A stretch of 47,163 bases of DNA from Planctomycetaceae bacterium. Lineage in GTDB: Bacteria; Planctomycetota; Planctomycetia; Pirellulales; UBA1268. The notes beneath the pieces are model-generated. The model saw only the letters and a list, made by a program, of their open reading frames with translations. It did not search any database and had not been told where the DNA came from. The stretch is taken from NCBI GenBank assembly GCA_021300535.1, contig JAJTED010000026.1:1-47163 (forward strand), in the 5' to 3' direction. Every line of letters begins with the position of its first letter. Position 1 is the stretch's first letter. Below, one piece after another: positions 38,149 through 47,163 of this stretch. Made by a program: the position numbers and the translations under genes.

Positions 38149-39213
38149 ATGTCCCCAGAAACCACCCCGCAGGAAAACCTCCCCATGAGCGAGAAACCAT
38201 CCGGCGACGACGTCGCCGCCGTGCAGAAGTGCGAACAGGCCTACAACAAAATCCGCGACGAGCTTTCGAAGACGATCGTCGGCCAGGAGGAGGTCGTCGA
38301 GCAGGCGCTCGTGGCGATGTTCGCCCGCGGCCACGCGCTGCTCGAAGGCGTTCCGGGGCTTGCGAAGACCCTCCTCGTCAGCTCGCTCGCGCAGGCGCTG
38401 CAGCTGACGTTCAAACGGGTCCAGTTCACTCCCGATCTCATGCCCAGCGACGTGACCGGCACCGACGTGATTCAGGAAAACCTCGAGACGGGAGCGCGGC
38501 AATATACGTTCCTGCCCGGCCCGCTCTTCGCCAACATGGTGCTTGCCGACGAGATCAATCGCACGCCGCCGAAGACACAGGCCGCGATGCTCGAGGCGAT
38601 GCAGGAGCGGCAGGTGAGCGCCGGGGGCACGACGCACCAGCTGCCGCGGCCGTTCTTCGTCCTGGCCACGCAAAACCCGCTCGAGCAGGAGGGCACCTAC
38701 CCGCTCCCCGAGGCGCAGCTCGACCGGTTCCTGCTCCACATCAAGGTGGGCTATCCGTCGGCCCGCGACGAGTGGGAGATCGCCCGCCGCGTGACGGGCG
38801 GTCAGTCGGGCCGGATCGAGCCGGTGTTGGGCGTGAAGGAGATCCTCGCCGTGCAGGATCTCGTGACCCGGGTGCCGGTGAGCGACCAGGTGCTCGGCTA
38901 CGCCTGGGCCCTCGTCAGGGCGACGCGGCCGGGCTCGGCCGAGGCCCCCGAGTTCGTGAACCGCTGGGTGGCCTGGGGCGCTGGGCCCCGGGGCGTGCTC
39001 ACGCTCGTGACGGCCGCGAAGACGCGGGCCGTGCTCTACGGTCGGTATCACGCGACGGTGGGCGACGTCCAGGCGATGCTCAAGCCGGCGCTCCGGCACC
39101 GCCTGGCCCCCAACTACGCCGCCCAGTCGCAGAACATCGGCAGCGAGCAGCTCATCGACATGCTGCTGGAGGCCGTGTCGGCCGAGCGCGTCTACGAACG
39201 CCCGGCGGCGTGA
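38149..39213 (+). CDS. MoxR-family AAA+ ATPase
   Basis: This is a 354-residue protein; ATG 38149 follows the previous stop by 3 bp (ATG 38185 is an alternative). Walker A is GVPGLAKT at residues 67-74, Walker B VLADE at 131-135 followed by [18 protein letters not shown], sensor 1 [20 protein letters not shown] with the arginine-finger region LDRFLL, and a C-terminal helical lid ([20 protein letters not shown]). MoxR ATPases are cytoplasmic hexamers acting as chaperones that mature or insert protein complexes with the aid of vWA-domain partners. Here those partners are encoded upstream (27826, 30183) and downstream (39224). Length and motifs are normal for the family. Confidence 0.95.
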   Translation: MSPETTPQENLPMSEKPSGDDVAAVQKCEQAYNKIRDELSKTIVGQEEVVEQALVAMFARGHALLEGVPGLAKTLLVSSLAQALQLTFKRVQFTPDLMPSDVTGTDVIQENLETGARQYTFLPGPLFANMVLADEINRTPPKTQAAMLEAMQERQVSAGGTTHQLPRPFFVLATQNPLEQEGTYPLPEAQLDRFLLHIKVGYPSARDEWEIARRVTGGQSGRIEPVLGVKEILAVQDLVTRVPVSDQVLGYAWALVRATRPGSAEAPEFVNRWVAWGAGPRGVLTLVTAAKTRAVLYGRYHATVGDVQAMLKPALRHRLAPNYAAQSQNIGSEQLIDMLLEAVSAERVYERPAA

Positions 39214-39223
39214 GGAGGAGGCC

Positions 39224-40132
39224 ATGCAACAGTCCGTGCTTTCGAAATACGTCGACCCGGAGACGCTCAACCGGCTCGCGGGCCGCGGCCTCGAGCCGCG
39301 GGGGCTGGTGGCCGGCACGCTCGCCGGCAACCACAAGTCGCCCTTCTCCGGCTTCGCGGTCGAGTTCGCCTCGCACCGGGAGTACGTGCCGGGTGACGAT
39401 CCGAAGCACATCGACTGGCGGGTCTACTTCACCCGCGACAAGTACTTCATCAAGCAGTACGAGATGGAGACGAACCTCGTCTGCCACCTCGTGCTCGACA
39501 CGAGCGCGTCGATGCGGTACGGCGAGGGGCCGAGGCAGAAGTTGCTCGCCGCGGCCAGGCTTGCGACGACGCTCGGCTACGCGGTCGTCCGGCAGGGCGA
39601 CAAGGTGACGCTCGCCACCTGTGACGAGACGGTGATCGACTTCGTGCCGCCCGGCAACTCGATGGGGCAAATCGTGCGGATGACCGAGCGGCTCGACACC
39701 CTGAAGCCGACGCGGAAGACCCGCCTGCCGGAGTGCCTGCTCGACCTGTGCGGCCGCTTCGGCCGACGGAGCATCGTGCTCGTGTTCAGCGACTTCTTCA
39801 CCGACGTGGCCAAGCTCGAGAAGGCCATCGAGCGGCTGCGGTATTCCCGCCACGAGGTCGTGCTGCTCCAGGTGCTGCACCCCGACGAGCTCGAGTTCCA
39901 CTTCGAGGGCAACGTCAAGTTTCGCGGCCTCGAGGTCGACGAGCAGCTGCTCACGCAGCCGGCCGAACTGCGGAAGCGGTATCTCGAGGCGATTTCGCGA
40001 TTTAACGCGACGCTCGAGGAGGCCTGCCTGCGGAACAAGGTGGAGCGGGTCGTGGTCGACACCGGCCGCAATCCGGCGGAGGTGCTCGTGGACTACCTCA
40101 ACGCCCGCAGCCTGCGGGTCCGCGGCCGCTGA
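39224..40132 (+). CDS. DUF58-domain protein with vWA fold
   Basis: This is a 302-residue protein; ATG 39224 is preceded by GAGGAGGAGG. The DUF58 signature is seen at residues 48-66 ([19 protein letters not shown]) and [11 protein letters not shown] at about 74-84. The vWA-like part begins [17 protein letters not shown] with DTSAS at 92-96 as a metal-ion site, and continues [20 protein letters not shown]. The end is helical ([20 protein letters not shown]). DUF58 proteins nearly always sit next to a moxR gene and are taken to be the adaptor or substrate-binding partner of the ATPase. There is no membrane segment, so it is cytoplasmic. It is the last gene of the operon; the 96 bp to the convergent bioA end hold no visible terminator. 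Confidence 0.93.
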   Translation: MQQSVLSKYVDPETLNRLAGRGLEPRGLVAGTLAGNHKSPFSGFAVEFASHREYVPGDDPKHIDWRVYFTRDKYFIKQYEMETNLVCHLVLDTSASMRYGEGPRQKLLAAARLATTLGYAVVRQGDKVTLATCDETVIDFVPPGNSMGQIVRMTERLDTLKPTRKTRLPECLLDLCGRFGRRSIVLVFSDFFTDVAKLEKAIERLRYSRHEVVLLQVLHPDELEFHFEGNVKFRGLEVDEQLLTQPAELRKRYLEAISRFNATLEEACLRNKVERVVVDTGRNPAEVLVDYLNARSLRVRGR

Positions 40133-40228
40133 CCGCCGCCGGGAACGTCCATCCCGGGGCGCGGCGCCGACTTCGCACCCTCGCTGAACCAGCGGAAGCC
40201 CCCGTTCCACGCCCTGGCTGTCGGCCGC

Positions 40229-41641
40229 TCAGGCCTCCGTCGCGGCCCGGATGCCGGCTTCGGCGGCGGCGGCGAGCTGGTCGATCTCGTCGAGCGTGAC
40301 GCACAGGGGCGGCATGAGCACGACCACGTCGCCGAGCTGTCGGAGGAGGGCGCCGTGGTGTCGCGCGGCCAGGCAGGCCTGCGTGCCCCGCTTCTCCTGC
40401 CAGGCATACGGGCGGCCCGTCGCCTTGTCGGCCACGAGCTCGAGCCCCGCCACCAGACCGCACTGCCGCACGGCACCGACATGATCGAGCCGGCCGAGCC
40501 GCGCGGCGTGCTCCCACAGTCGGGCGATCTTCGGCGGCAGGGAGGCGAGCACCTGCTCCTCGCGAAACACGTCGAGCGACGCGAGGCCGACGGCGGCGGC
40601 CAGCGGATTGCCGCCGTAGGTGTGGCCGTGGAAGAACGTCCGCCGGTCGCCGTGCGGTCCCAGAAACGCGTTCCAGATCCGCTCGGTCGTGAGCGTGGCC
40701 GCCATCGGCAGGTAGCCGGCGGTCAGACCCTTGGCGAGACAGAGGAAGTCGGGCGACACCCCCTCTTGCTCGCAGGCGAACAGCGTGCCCGTGCGGCCGA
40801 AGCCGGTGGCCACCTCGTCGAGGATCAGCAGCACGCCGTGCCGCGCGGTGATCTCGCGGGCCCCGCGGAGGTAGCCCGGCGGATGCACATAGATGCCGGC
40901 GGCCATCTGCACGAGCGGCTCCATGACGAGGGCGGCGACCGTGCCGCGATGCTCGGCGAGGGTCCGGTCGAGGGTGGCGAGCGCCTCGTCGAGCGCCGGG
41001 GCCGGCCGGTCGGTCGCCGGGCACGGGCCGCCGGGGGACGGCAGGCGGATGGCCGCGAACGTCAGCGGGGCGAAGAGCGACGTGAACCGGTCGACGCCCC
41101 CCACGCCGATGGCGCCGAGCGTGTCGCCGTGGTACGCCTCGCCGATGGCCACGAACCGGGTGCGGTCCGGCTCCGGCCGCGCGGCCTGCCGCCAATATTG
41201 GAAGGCCATCTTGAGCGCCGCCTCCACGGCGCTCGACCCGTCGCCGGAAAAGAAGACCTTTTCCAGCCCGGGCGGCGCGACCTCGACGAGCCGGCGGGCG
41301 AACTCGACGGTCGTCGGATTCGAGAGGCCGAGGTTCGTGGTATGGGCCACCTTCGCCGCCTGGCTGGCGAGGGCCGCGTCGAGTTTCGGGTGCCGATGGC
41401 CGTGGACGTTGCACCACATGCTCGCCGAGCCGTCGAGGTAGCGGTGGCCGGCGTTGTCGACCAGCCAGGCCCCCTGCCCCGACTCGATGAGCAGCGGTTC
41501 GTACTCCTGCATCTGCGTGAACGCATGCCACACGTGCCGGCGGTCCCAGTCGGCGAGCCGATCGGCGGCGGGTGACGCTGCGCCGCTGGAGGCGGCGGAC
41601 GCCACGGGGTGGACTCGGCTGCCAGGGGCGGGCGGGTTCAT
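40229..41641 (-). CDS. bioA: Adenosylmethionine-8-amino-7-oxononanoate aminotransferase
   Basis: The enzyme converts 7-keto-8-aminopelargonic acid (KAPA) to 7,8-diaminopelargonic acid (DAPA) in biotin synthesis, using S-adenosylmethionine as amino donor. The 470-residue protein has [20 protein letters not shown] and [20 protein letters not shown] near the N-terminus, [57 protein letters not shown] and the cofactor lysine in [15 protein letters not shown] at about residue 290. WH-x-FTQM and the SSAVE context favour BioA over other class III aminotransferases such as ornithine or GABA transaminases. The first 25 residues (Pro/Ala/Ser-rich) are an extension. No other bio gene is nearby. The upstream 300 bp carry two inverted-repeat structures but no clear promoter. 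Confidence 0.92.
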   Translation of the reverse strand: MNPPAPGSRVHPVASAASSGAASPAADRLADWDRRHVWHAFTQMQEYEPLLIESGQGAWLVDNAGHRYLDGSASMWCNVHGHRHPKLDAALASQAAKVAHTTNLGLSNPTTVEFARRLVEVAPPGLEKVFFSGDGSSAVEAALKMAFQYWRQAARPEPDRTRFVAIGEAYHGDTLGAIGVGGVDRFTSLFAPLTFAAIRLPSPGGPCPATDRPAPALDEALATLDRTLAEHRGTVAALVMEPLVQMAAGIYVHPPGYLRGAREITARHGVLLILDEVATGFGRTGTLFACEQEGVSPDFLCLAKGLTAGYLPMAATLTTERIWNAFLGPHGDRRTFFHGHTYGGNPLAAAVGLASLDVFREEQVLASLPPKIARLWEHAARLGRLDHVGAVRQCGLVAGLELVADKATGRPYAWQEKRGTQACLAARHHGALLRQLGDVVVLMPPLCVTLDEIDQLAAAAEAGIRAATEA

Positions 41642-41715
41642 GCGGAGAGTGTAGCGGCCGGCGTCCCCAGCCTGTGGAACACGTCTGCCGGAGAGTCAGC
41701 AGGATGCGAGGAATG

Positions 41716-41751
41716 CCGACCGGGGAAACCCTTGGCGTTTCCACCGGTCGG
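41716..41751. repeat. Strong hairpin upstream of bioA
   Basis: Left arm CCGACCGGGGAAAC (41716-41729) pairs with right arm GTTTCCACCGGTCGG (41737-41751), 14 pairs with a one-base bulge and a seven-base loop CCTTGGC. It lies 75 bp upstream of the bioA start, and would be in its leader if transcription begins further upstream. There is no T-run. It may be a dispersed repeat or a leader structure; the rest of 41642-41831 shows nothing else. Confidence 0.7.
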
Positions 41752-41831
41752 CCAAGTGGACAACGGCCTATGGAGGCAATCCCGTTCGGCACGAGGGTTG
41801 CCGGAGGTGCGCGCCGTGTCTTGGGAGGGTC

Positions 41832-41963
41832 GGGGCTGCCCGTGCCCCGTCGCCGGACGCTCACTGCGCCCGTCCTGGGCTCCGTTCGCTCGAAGATGCC
41901 TGCGCTGCGGCATCCATGCCTCCGCTGGTCATCTACGCCGGCTCTTAGGGCACGGGCAGCCCC
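41832..41963. repeat. Inverted-repeat element (16-bp perfect arms, 132 bp overall)
   Basis: GGGGCTGCCCGTGCCC at 41832-41847 is the exact reverse complement of 41948-41963. The 100-bp interior has a weaker internal match (GCCGG near both arms) and codes for nothing. The right arm overlaps the 3' end of the broken nucleotidyltransferase frame, so the element may have truncated that gene. It resembles a small non-autonomous mobile or REPIN-like element. Confidence 0.75.
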
Positions 41964-42175
41964 TTCCGGTACCCCGGCCATCCGCTTGACGTGCGATTGC
42001 CCCCCCAGCGGCTTGCGCACCGTGTCGAACTCCGCGACGCGCTGCAGTCGACGTCGTACGTGGAGCGTGGAATCCCGTTTGCCTGGACCCCGATGCCGCC
42101 CATGATCGCGTAGGGCAGACGCAGCTGGTCGAAGATCTCGACGACATCGTGGATGACGGTCGTCAGGTCCGTCAT
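41945..42175 (-). pseudogene. Nucleotidyltransferase N-terminal remnant
   Basis: The frame starts at ATG 42175, overlapping the preceding gene's stop by four bases. Residues 1-43 read TDLTTVIHDVVEIFDQLRLP, YAIMGGIGVQANGIPRSTYD and VD, the start of a Pol-beta-type nucleotidyltransferase with the GG motif and the first metal-binding DVD (AbiEii/MNT-like group). After the DVD the sequence loses any resemblance and stops at residue 76, whereas family members run to about 180-220 residues. The C-terminal part is lost, apparently at the inverted-repeat element at 41832-41963. A downstream piece in another frame (RVAEFDTVRKPLGG) might be a residual tail but I cannot verify it. Confidence 0.7.
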
Positions 42176-42444
42176 CTGCGGTCGGCCGGCTGATGCTTCA
42201 ATCGCTGCAGCGCCGCGAGCATGCCGGCATTTCGCAGGTCGTTCTCGCGGTTCAGCAGCTGAAACCGTCGATCGACGACATCGGGCTTTCCGGCCAGCAG
42301 GTAGGGCGTGTTTTCCCGGATCATGGCGAACGTCAGCGCGAGCCGCTCCCCGGGGCTCATCCGACGATACGCTTCGAGGGATTCCTTGCTGAGGATGCCC
42401 GAATTGTACCCCGCGGGATCGTGGCCGGTCAGCGGCAGAAACAC
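42172..42444 (-). CDS. Small helical protein, partner of the nucleotidyltransferase remnant
   Basis: The GTG start at 42444 gives 90 residues; an internal ATG gives MSPGERLALTFAMIRENTP. There is no good ribosome-binding site, so the start is uncertain. The core reads SLEAYRRMSPGERLALTFAM, then a PYLLAGKPDVVDRRFQLLNR and ENDLRNAGMLAALQRLK helix pair. I recognise this as the small protein that precedes nucleotidyltransferase genes in planctomycetes and relatives, without a named function. The ATGA overlap with the downstream remnant shows that the two were one translational unit. Toxin-antitoxin pairs of the nucleotidyltransferase type have this layout, but that role is inference. With its partner truncated, it may be an orphan. 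Confidence 0.65.
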   Translation of the reverse strand: MFLPLTGHDPAGYNSGILSKESLEAYRRMSPGERLALTFAMIRENTPYLLAGKPDVVDRRFQLLNRENDLRNAGMLAALQRLKHQPADRR

Positions 42445-42479
42445 GCCGTCAGAGCGTGGGCGGCGTCAGCCAATCGATG

Positions 42480-43259
42480 TCAGGGCGTTTGTCCACCGGC
42501 GATCGCGACCCGGGTGCCGCGGCCGGCGCCGAGCCGGGCGGCGGCGTGGCCTTCGACGACGGCCGCCTCGATGAAGCCCTGGGAGCCGACGAGGACGACC
42601 GGCGTGCCAGGCGCGGCATCGCCGTAGGTGCGGACGAGCGTGGTCACGTCGTGCCCGGCCACCCGCAGGCCTCCGGCGGCGACGACCAGCGGCCAGAGCT
42701 TTGCGGGCAGGTTCGTGACCAGGTTGCCGAAGGCGTCGACGTAGAGCACCTCACCGTCGATGCCCGCGGGGGTCTCCCGCGGATCGGGCCATGGAAGCCG
42801 TACGAGCTCGGCGACGGGCGGGCCGAGGGCCTCCGGCGGCGTGCCGTCGAGCAGCTGCACGGCCGCCGGGGCGATGACTTCGCGACCGTGGAACGTCGCG
42901 GCCGCTGTGGCGGCGACCGGGATCGCGCGGGCCGCCGCGAGCGGCCCGCGGCGCAGCACCCACGACAGCAGGCCATTGTCGGGGCAGAGAAACTGCTGCC
43001 CGCCGATCTCCGCCCACACGAGCCGCCGGGTGGTGCCCACTCCGGGATCGACAACCGCGAGGTGCAGCGTGCCGGCGGGAAACGTCGGGCAGGCCTGGCC
43101 GACCAGCCATGCGGCCGCGCGGATGTCGTGCGCCGGCAGGTCGTGGGCGATGTCGACGAGCGTGAACGGCGTTCGAGCGTGGAGCAGCCGACCCTTCATC
43201 TCGGCGACGTAGCCCGAGCCGGAGCCGAAGTCGGTGGTGAGCGTGATGACGCGGGGCAT
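42480..43259 (-). CDS. S-adenosyl-L-methionine hydroxide adenosyltransferase (DUF62 family)
   Basis: This is a 259-residue protein from ATG 43259; the open frame extends upstream but into repeat DNA. Motifs in order: ITLTTDFGSGSGYVAEMKG (Asp that binds the ribose), IAHDLPAHDIRAAAWLV, HLAVVDPGVGTTRR, FLCPDNGLLSWVLRR and VLYVDAFGNLVTNLP. These are the conserved blocks of the fluorinase/chlorinase superfamily. The bacterial DUF62 members use water/hydroxide to cleave SAM to adenosine and methionine rather than halogenating. No fluorinase-specific insertion loop is obvious, so hydrolase activity is more likely than halogenation. Length matches the family. No strong ribosome-binding site is visible. 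It is a single gene, 35 bp downstream of the small-protein gene on the same strand. Confidence 0.88.
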   Translation of the reverse strand: MPRVITLTTDFGSGSGYVAEMKGRLLHARTPFTLVDIAHDLPAHDIRAAAWLVGQACPTFPAGTLHLAVVDPGVGTTRRLVWAEIGGQQFLCPDNGLLSWVLRRGPLAAARAIPVAATAAATFHGREVIAPAAVQLLDGTPPEALGPPVAELVRLPWPDPRETPAGIDGEVLYVDAFGNLVTNLPAKLWPLVVAAGGLRVAGHDVTTLVRTYGDAAPGTPVVLVGSQGFIEAAVVEGHAAARLGAGRGTRVAIAGGQTP

Positions 43260-43316
43260 GTGAGGGAGCGTACTACGGCGGTGGCTGAATCGCATGGCAC
43301 GCGGAAAGGTATACCA

Positions 43317-43405
43317 CCCGGAGTCCCCCGGCTTCCGCCGGGGGCTTTTTGTGGAAGCGGCGTGCTGAACCAAGAAGCCCCGGGTGGAAACCCGGGGACT
43401 CCGGG
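43317..43405. repeat. Inverted pair of hairpin repeats (REPIN-like) after gatB
   Basis: The left unit (43317-43350) is CCCGGAGTCCCCCGGCTTCC plus its complement side, with stem CCCCCGGC/GCCGGGGG followed by CTTTTT on the plus strand. The right unit (43372-43405) is the same motif facing it, stem CCCCGGGT/ACCCGGGG followed by CTTCTT on the minus strand. The minus-strand hairpin could end the gatB transcript, although its T-run is weak. Two related palindromes in opposite orientation are the form of REPIN/BIME elements. The rest of 43260-43510 shows nothing. Confidence 0.75.
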
Positions 43406-43510
43406 CATGAACGCCACCCCACCTTCCATGCCGCACGACGGAACGCGATTCCCTGGTTCGAACGCGTATCGCATGGCCGGCCCGGACGAACCGGCGAGGC
43501 AGCCCCCCGG

Positions 43511-45013
<1,503 letters not shown>

Positions 45014-45018
45014 GGGCG

Positions 45019-46545
<1,527 letters not shown>

Positions 46546-46562
46546 GGGCGCTTCCGGGCCGG

Positions 46563-46865
46563 TCAGGCGGCTCCCGATTCACCGAGCACAGCGGGCACCA
46601 GGAAGCACTCGCCGTCGTGGCGAGGTGCCGACTGCAGCGCCTCGGCCGTGGTGAGCGACGGCTGCGGCTCGTCGGCCCGGAAGACGTTCTCGGCGTCGAG
46701 CGGATGGGCGAGCGGCGCCACGGAGGAGGTATCGACCTCGGCCAGTTGCGACACCAGTCCCACGATCTTCTGGAGCTCGCCCGTCATCCGATCGAGGTCG
46801 TCGGCGGAGAGGGCCAGCCGCGCGAGCGACGCGACCTTGGCGACATCCTGCCGGGAGAGTGACAT
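46563..46865 (-). CDS. gatC: Asp-tRNA(Asn)/Glu-tRNA(Gln) amidotransferase subunit C
   Basis: GatC wraps GatA and GatB and stabilises the complex. The 100-residue protein begins SLSRQDVAKVASLARLALS, the typical N-terminal helix, followed by ELQKIVGLVSQLAEVDTSSV and APLAHPLDAENVFRADEP, the PLxHPL-type loop of the family. Length is normal (about 95-105). ATG 46865 lies 18 bp after the rpmB stop, so it is probably co-transcribed with rpmB. The small subunit is often missed in annotation because of its size. Confidence 0.94.
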   Translation of the reverse strand: MSLSRQDVAKVASLARLALSADDLDRMTGELQKIVGLVSQLAEVDTSSVAPLAHPLDAENVFRADEPQPSLTTAEALQSAPRHDGECFLVPAVLGESGAA

Positions 46866-46883
46866 GGGGCAGCGCGAGGAGAA

Positions 46884-47163
46884 TTACGGACGAGCGCGGG
46901 GACCCGACGGCACCGCCTCCTCCGCCGCGGGCTTCGCCGCCTTCTCGACCTTCGGCAGATGGAATGGCTTCTGGCGGACCAGCTTCGTGACCTTGCCCCC
47001 CTTGATGCACTGCGTGCAGACGAGGAGGGTCGTGTTGGTGCCGCTGCCGACGGTCACGCGGAGCCGCTGGAGGTTCGGCTTGAACTTCCGCTTCGTGATG
47101 CCGGTGACCTTCGTGCCGACGCCGCCGAGATACTTGGCCTTGCCGCGGATGGTGACCTGATTG
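46884..47163 (-). CDS. rpmB: Large ribosomal subunit protein bL28 (partial, 5' end outside window)
   Basis: The minus-strand frame is open from the window edge (47162) to TAA at 46884-46886, 92 residues visible. It reads NQVTIRGKAKYLGGVGTKVT, GITKRKFKPNLQRLRVTVGS, then LLVCTQCIKGGKVTKLVRQKP. The RRFKPNLQ-type block and CTQCI-x-G-x-VTK ending are bL28 features, a small protein of the 50S subunit. The C-terminus carries an added Ala/Glu/Pro tail (EKAAKPAAEEAVPSGPRARP). The N-terminal zinc-binding CxxC of the standard form would lie outside the window. Confidence 0.92.
   Translation of the reverse strand, partial: NQVTIRGKAKYLGGVGTKVTGITKRKFKPNLQRLRVTVGSGTNTTLLVCTQCIKGGKVTKLVRQKPFHLPKVEKAAKPAAEEAVPSGPRARP

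Noticed and set aside
42480..43259. Fluorinase or chlorinase
   Set aside because: It belongs to the same superfamily, but no obvious fluorinase-specific loop and no halometabolite genes nearby; the common DUF62 hydroxide adenosyltransferase is the simpler call.
43430..43480. tRNA-like GGTTCGAA sequence
   Set aside because: The T-loop-like heptamer has no matching T-arm or acceptor stem; no cloverleaf can be drawn.

Overview
The window is a high-GC (roughly 70%) stretch of bacterial chromosome, most likely from a planctomycete. This rests on family content rather than a marker tree. The indicators are a PVC-type haem-binding dehydrogenase next to an SGNH-fold protein, a TolQ-like gene followed by two long TolR-like genes, a squalene-oxidase-repeat/BatA/vWA/MoxR/DUF58 operon, and an ECF sigma factor coupled to a giant beta-propeller anti-sigma-like protein.

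Layout. 1-2870 (minus): 5' part of a ResB-type cytochrome c biogenesis gene, a helix-turn-helix protein with a C-terminal membrane segment, and a small exported protein. 3161-7529 (plus): TolQ-like proton channel plus two TolR-like partners, the first broken by a 37-bp tandem duplication. 7612-8544 (plus): a well-formed promoter and a coiled-coil/nuclease-like gene containing a 42-bp minisatellite. 8593-11742 (minus): gcvP behind a tandem-aptamer glycine riboswitch and its promoter. 11929-23083 (plus): SGNH protein, PVC dehydrogenase, an exported protein, an ECF sigma factor and a 1358-residue anti-sigma/PQQ-propeller protein. 23084-26620: a debris zone of gene fragments (SDR, IS91 transposase, trpS, a second copy of the propeller gene's 3' end) and short direct repeats, with one intact gene, a Fic protein that has its own operator-like palindromes. 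26621-40132 (plus): a seven-gene operon, its first five genes joined by four ATGA overlaps. 40229-43259 (minus): bioA, a remnant nucleotidyltransferase with an overlapping small gene, and a SAM hydroxide adenosyltransferase. 43511-47163 (minus): rpmB-gatC-gatA-gatB.

How the genes work together. The minus-strand end is core translation: bL28 and the GatCAB amidotransferase that corrects mischarged tRNAs. The 26.6-40.1 kb operon looks like an envelope-associated MoxR ATPase system acting through vWA proteins. The 18.4-23.1 kb pair looks like an extracytoplasmic-signal sigma/anti-sigma unit. gcvP appears to be switched by glycine, probably at translation.

Recurring oddities. Tandem duplications of different period (42, 37, 31, 24, 15 bp and a doubled 24-bp unit) occur in genes and spacers. 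Three genes (gcvP, the SGNH gene and the 16.8-kb gene) have their recognisable N-terminus out of frame with the body, all near the 5' end. Assembly error, real decay and biological mechanism cannot be separated from sequence alone. I see no rRNA, tRNA, CRISPR array or replication origin.
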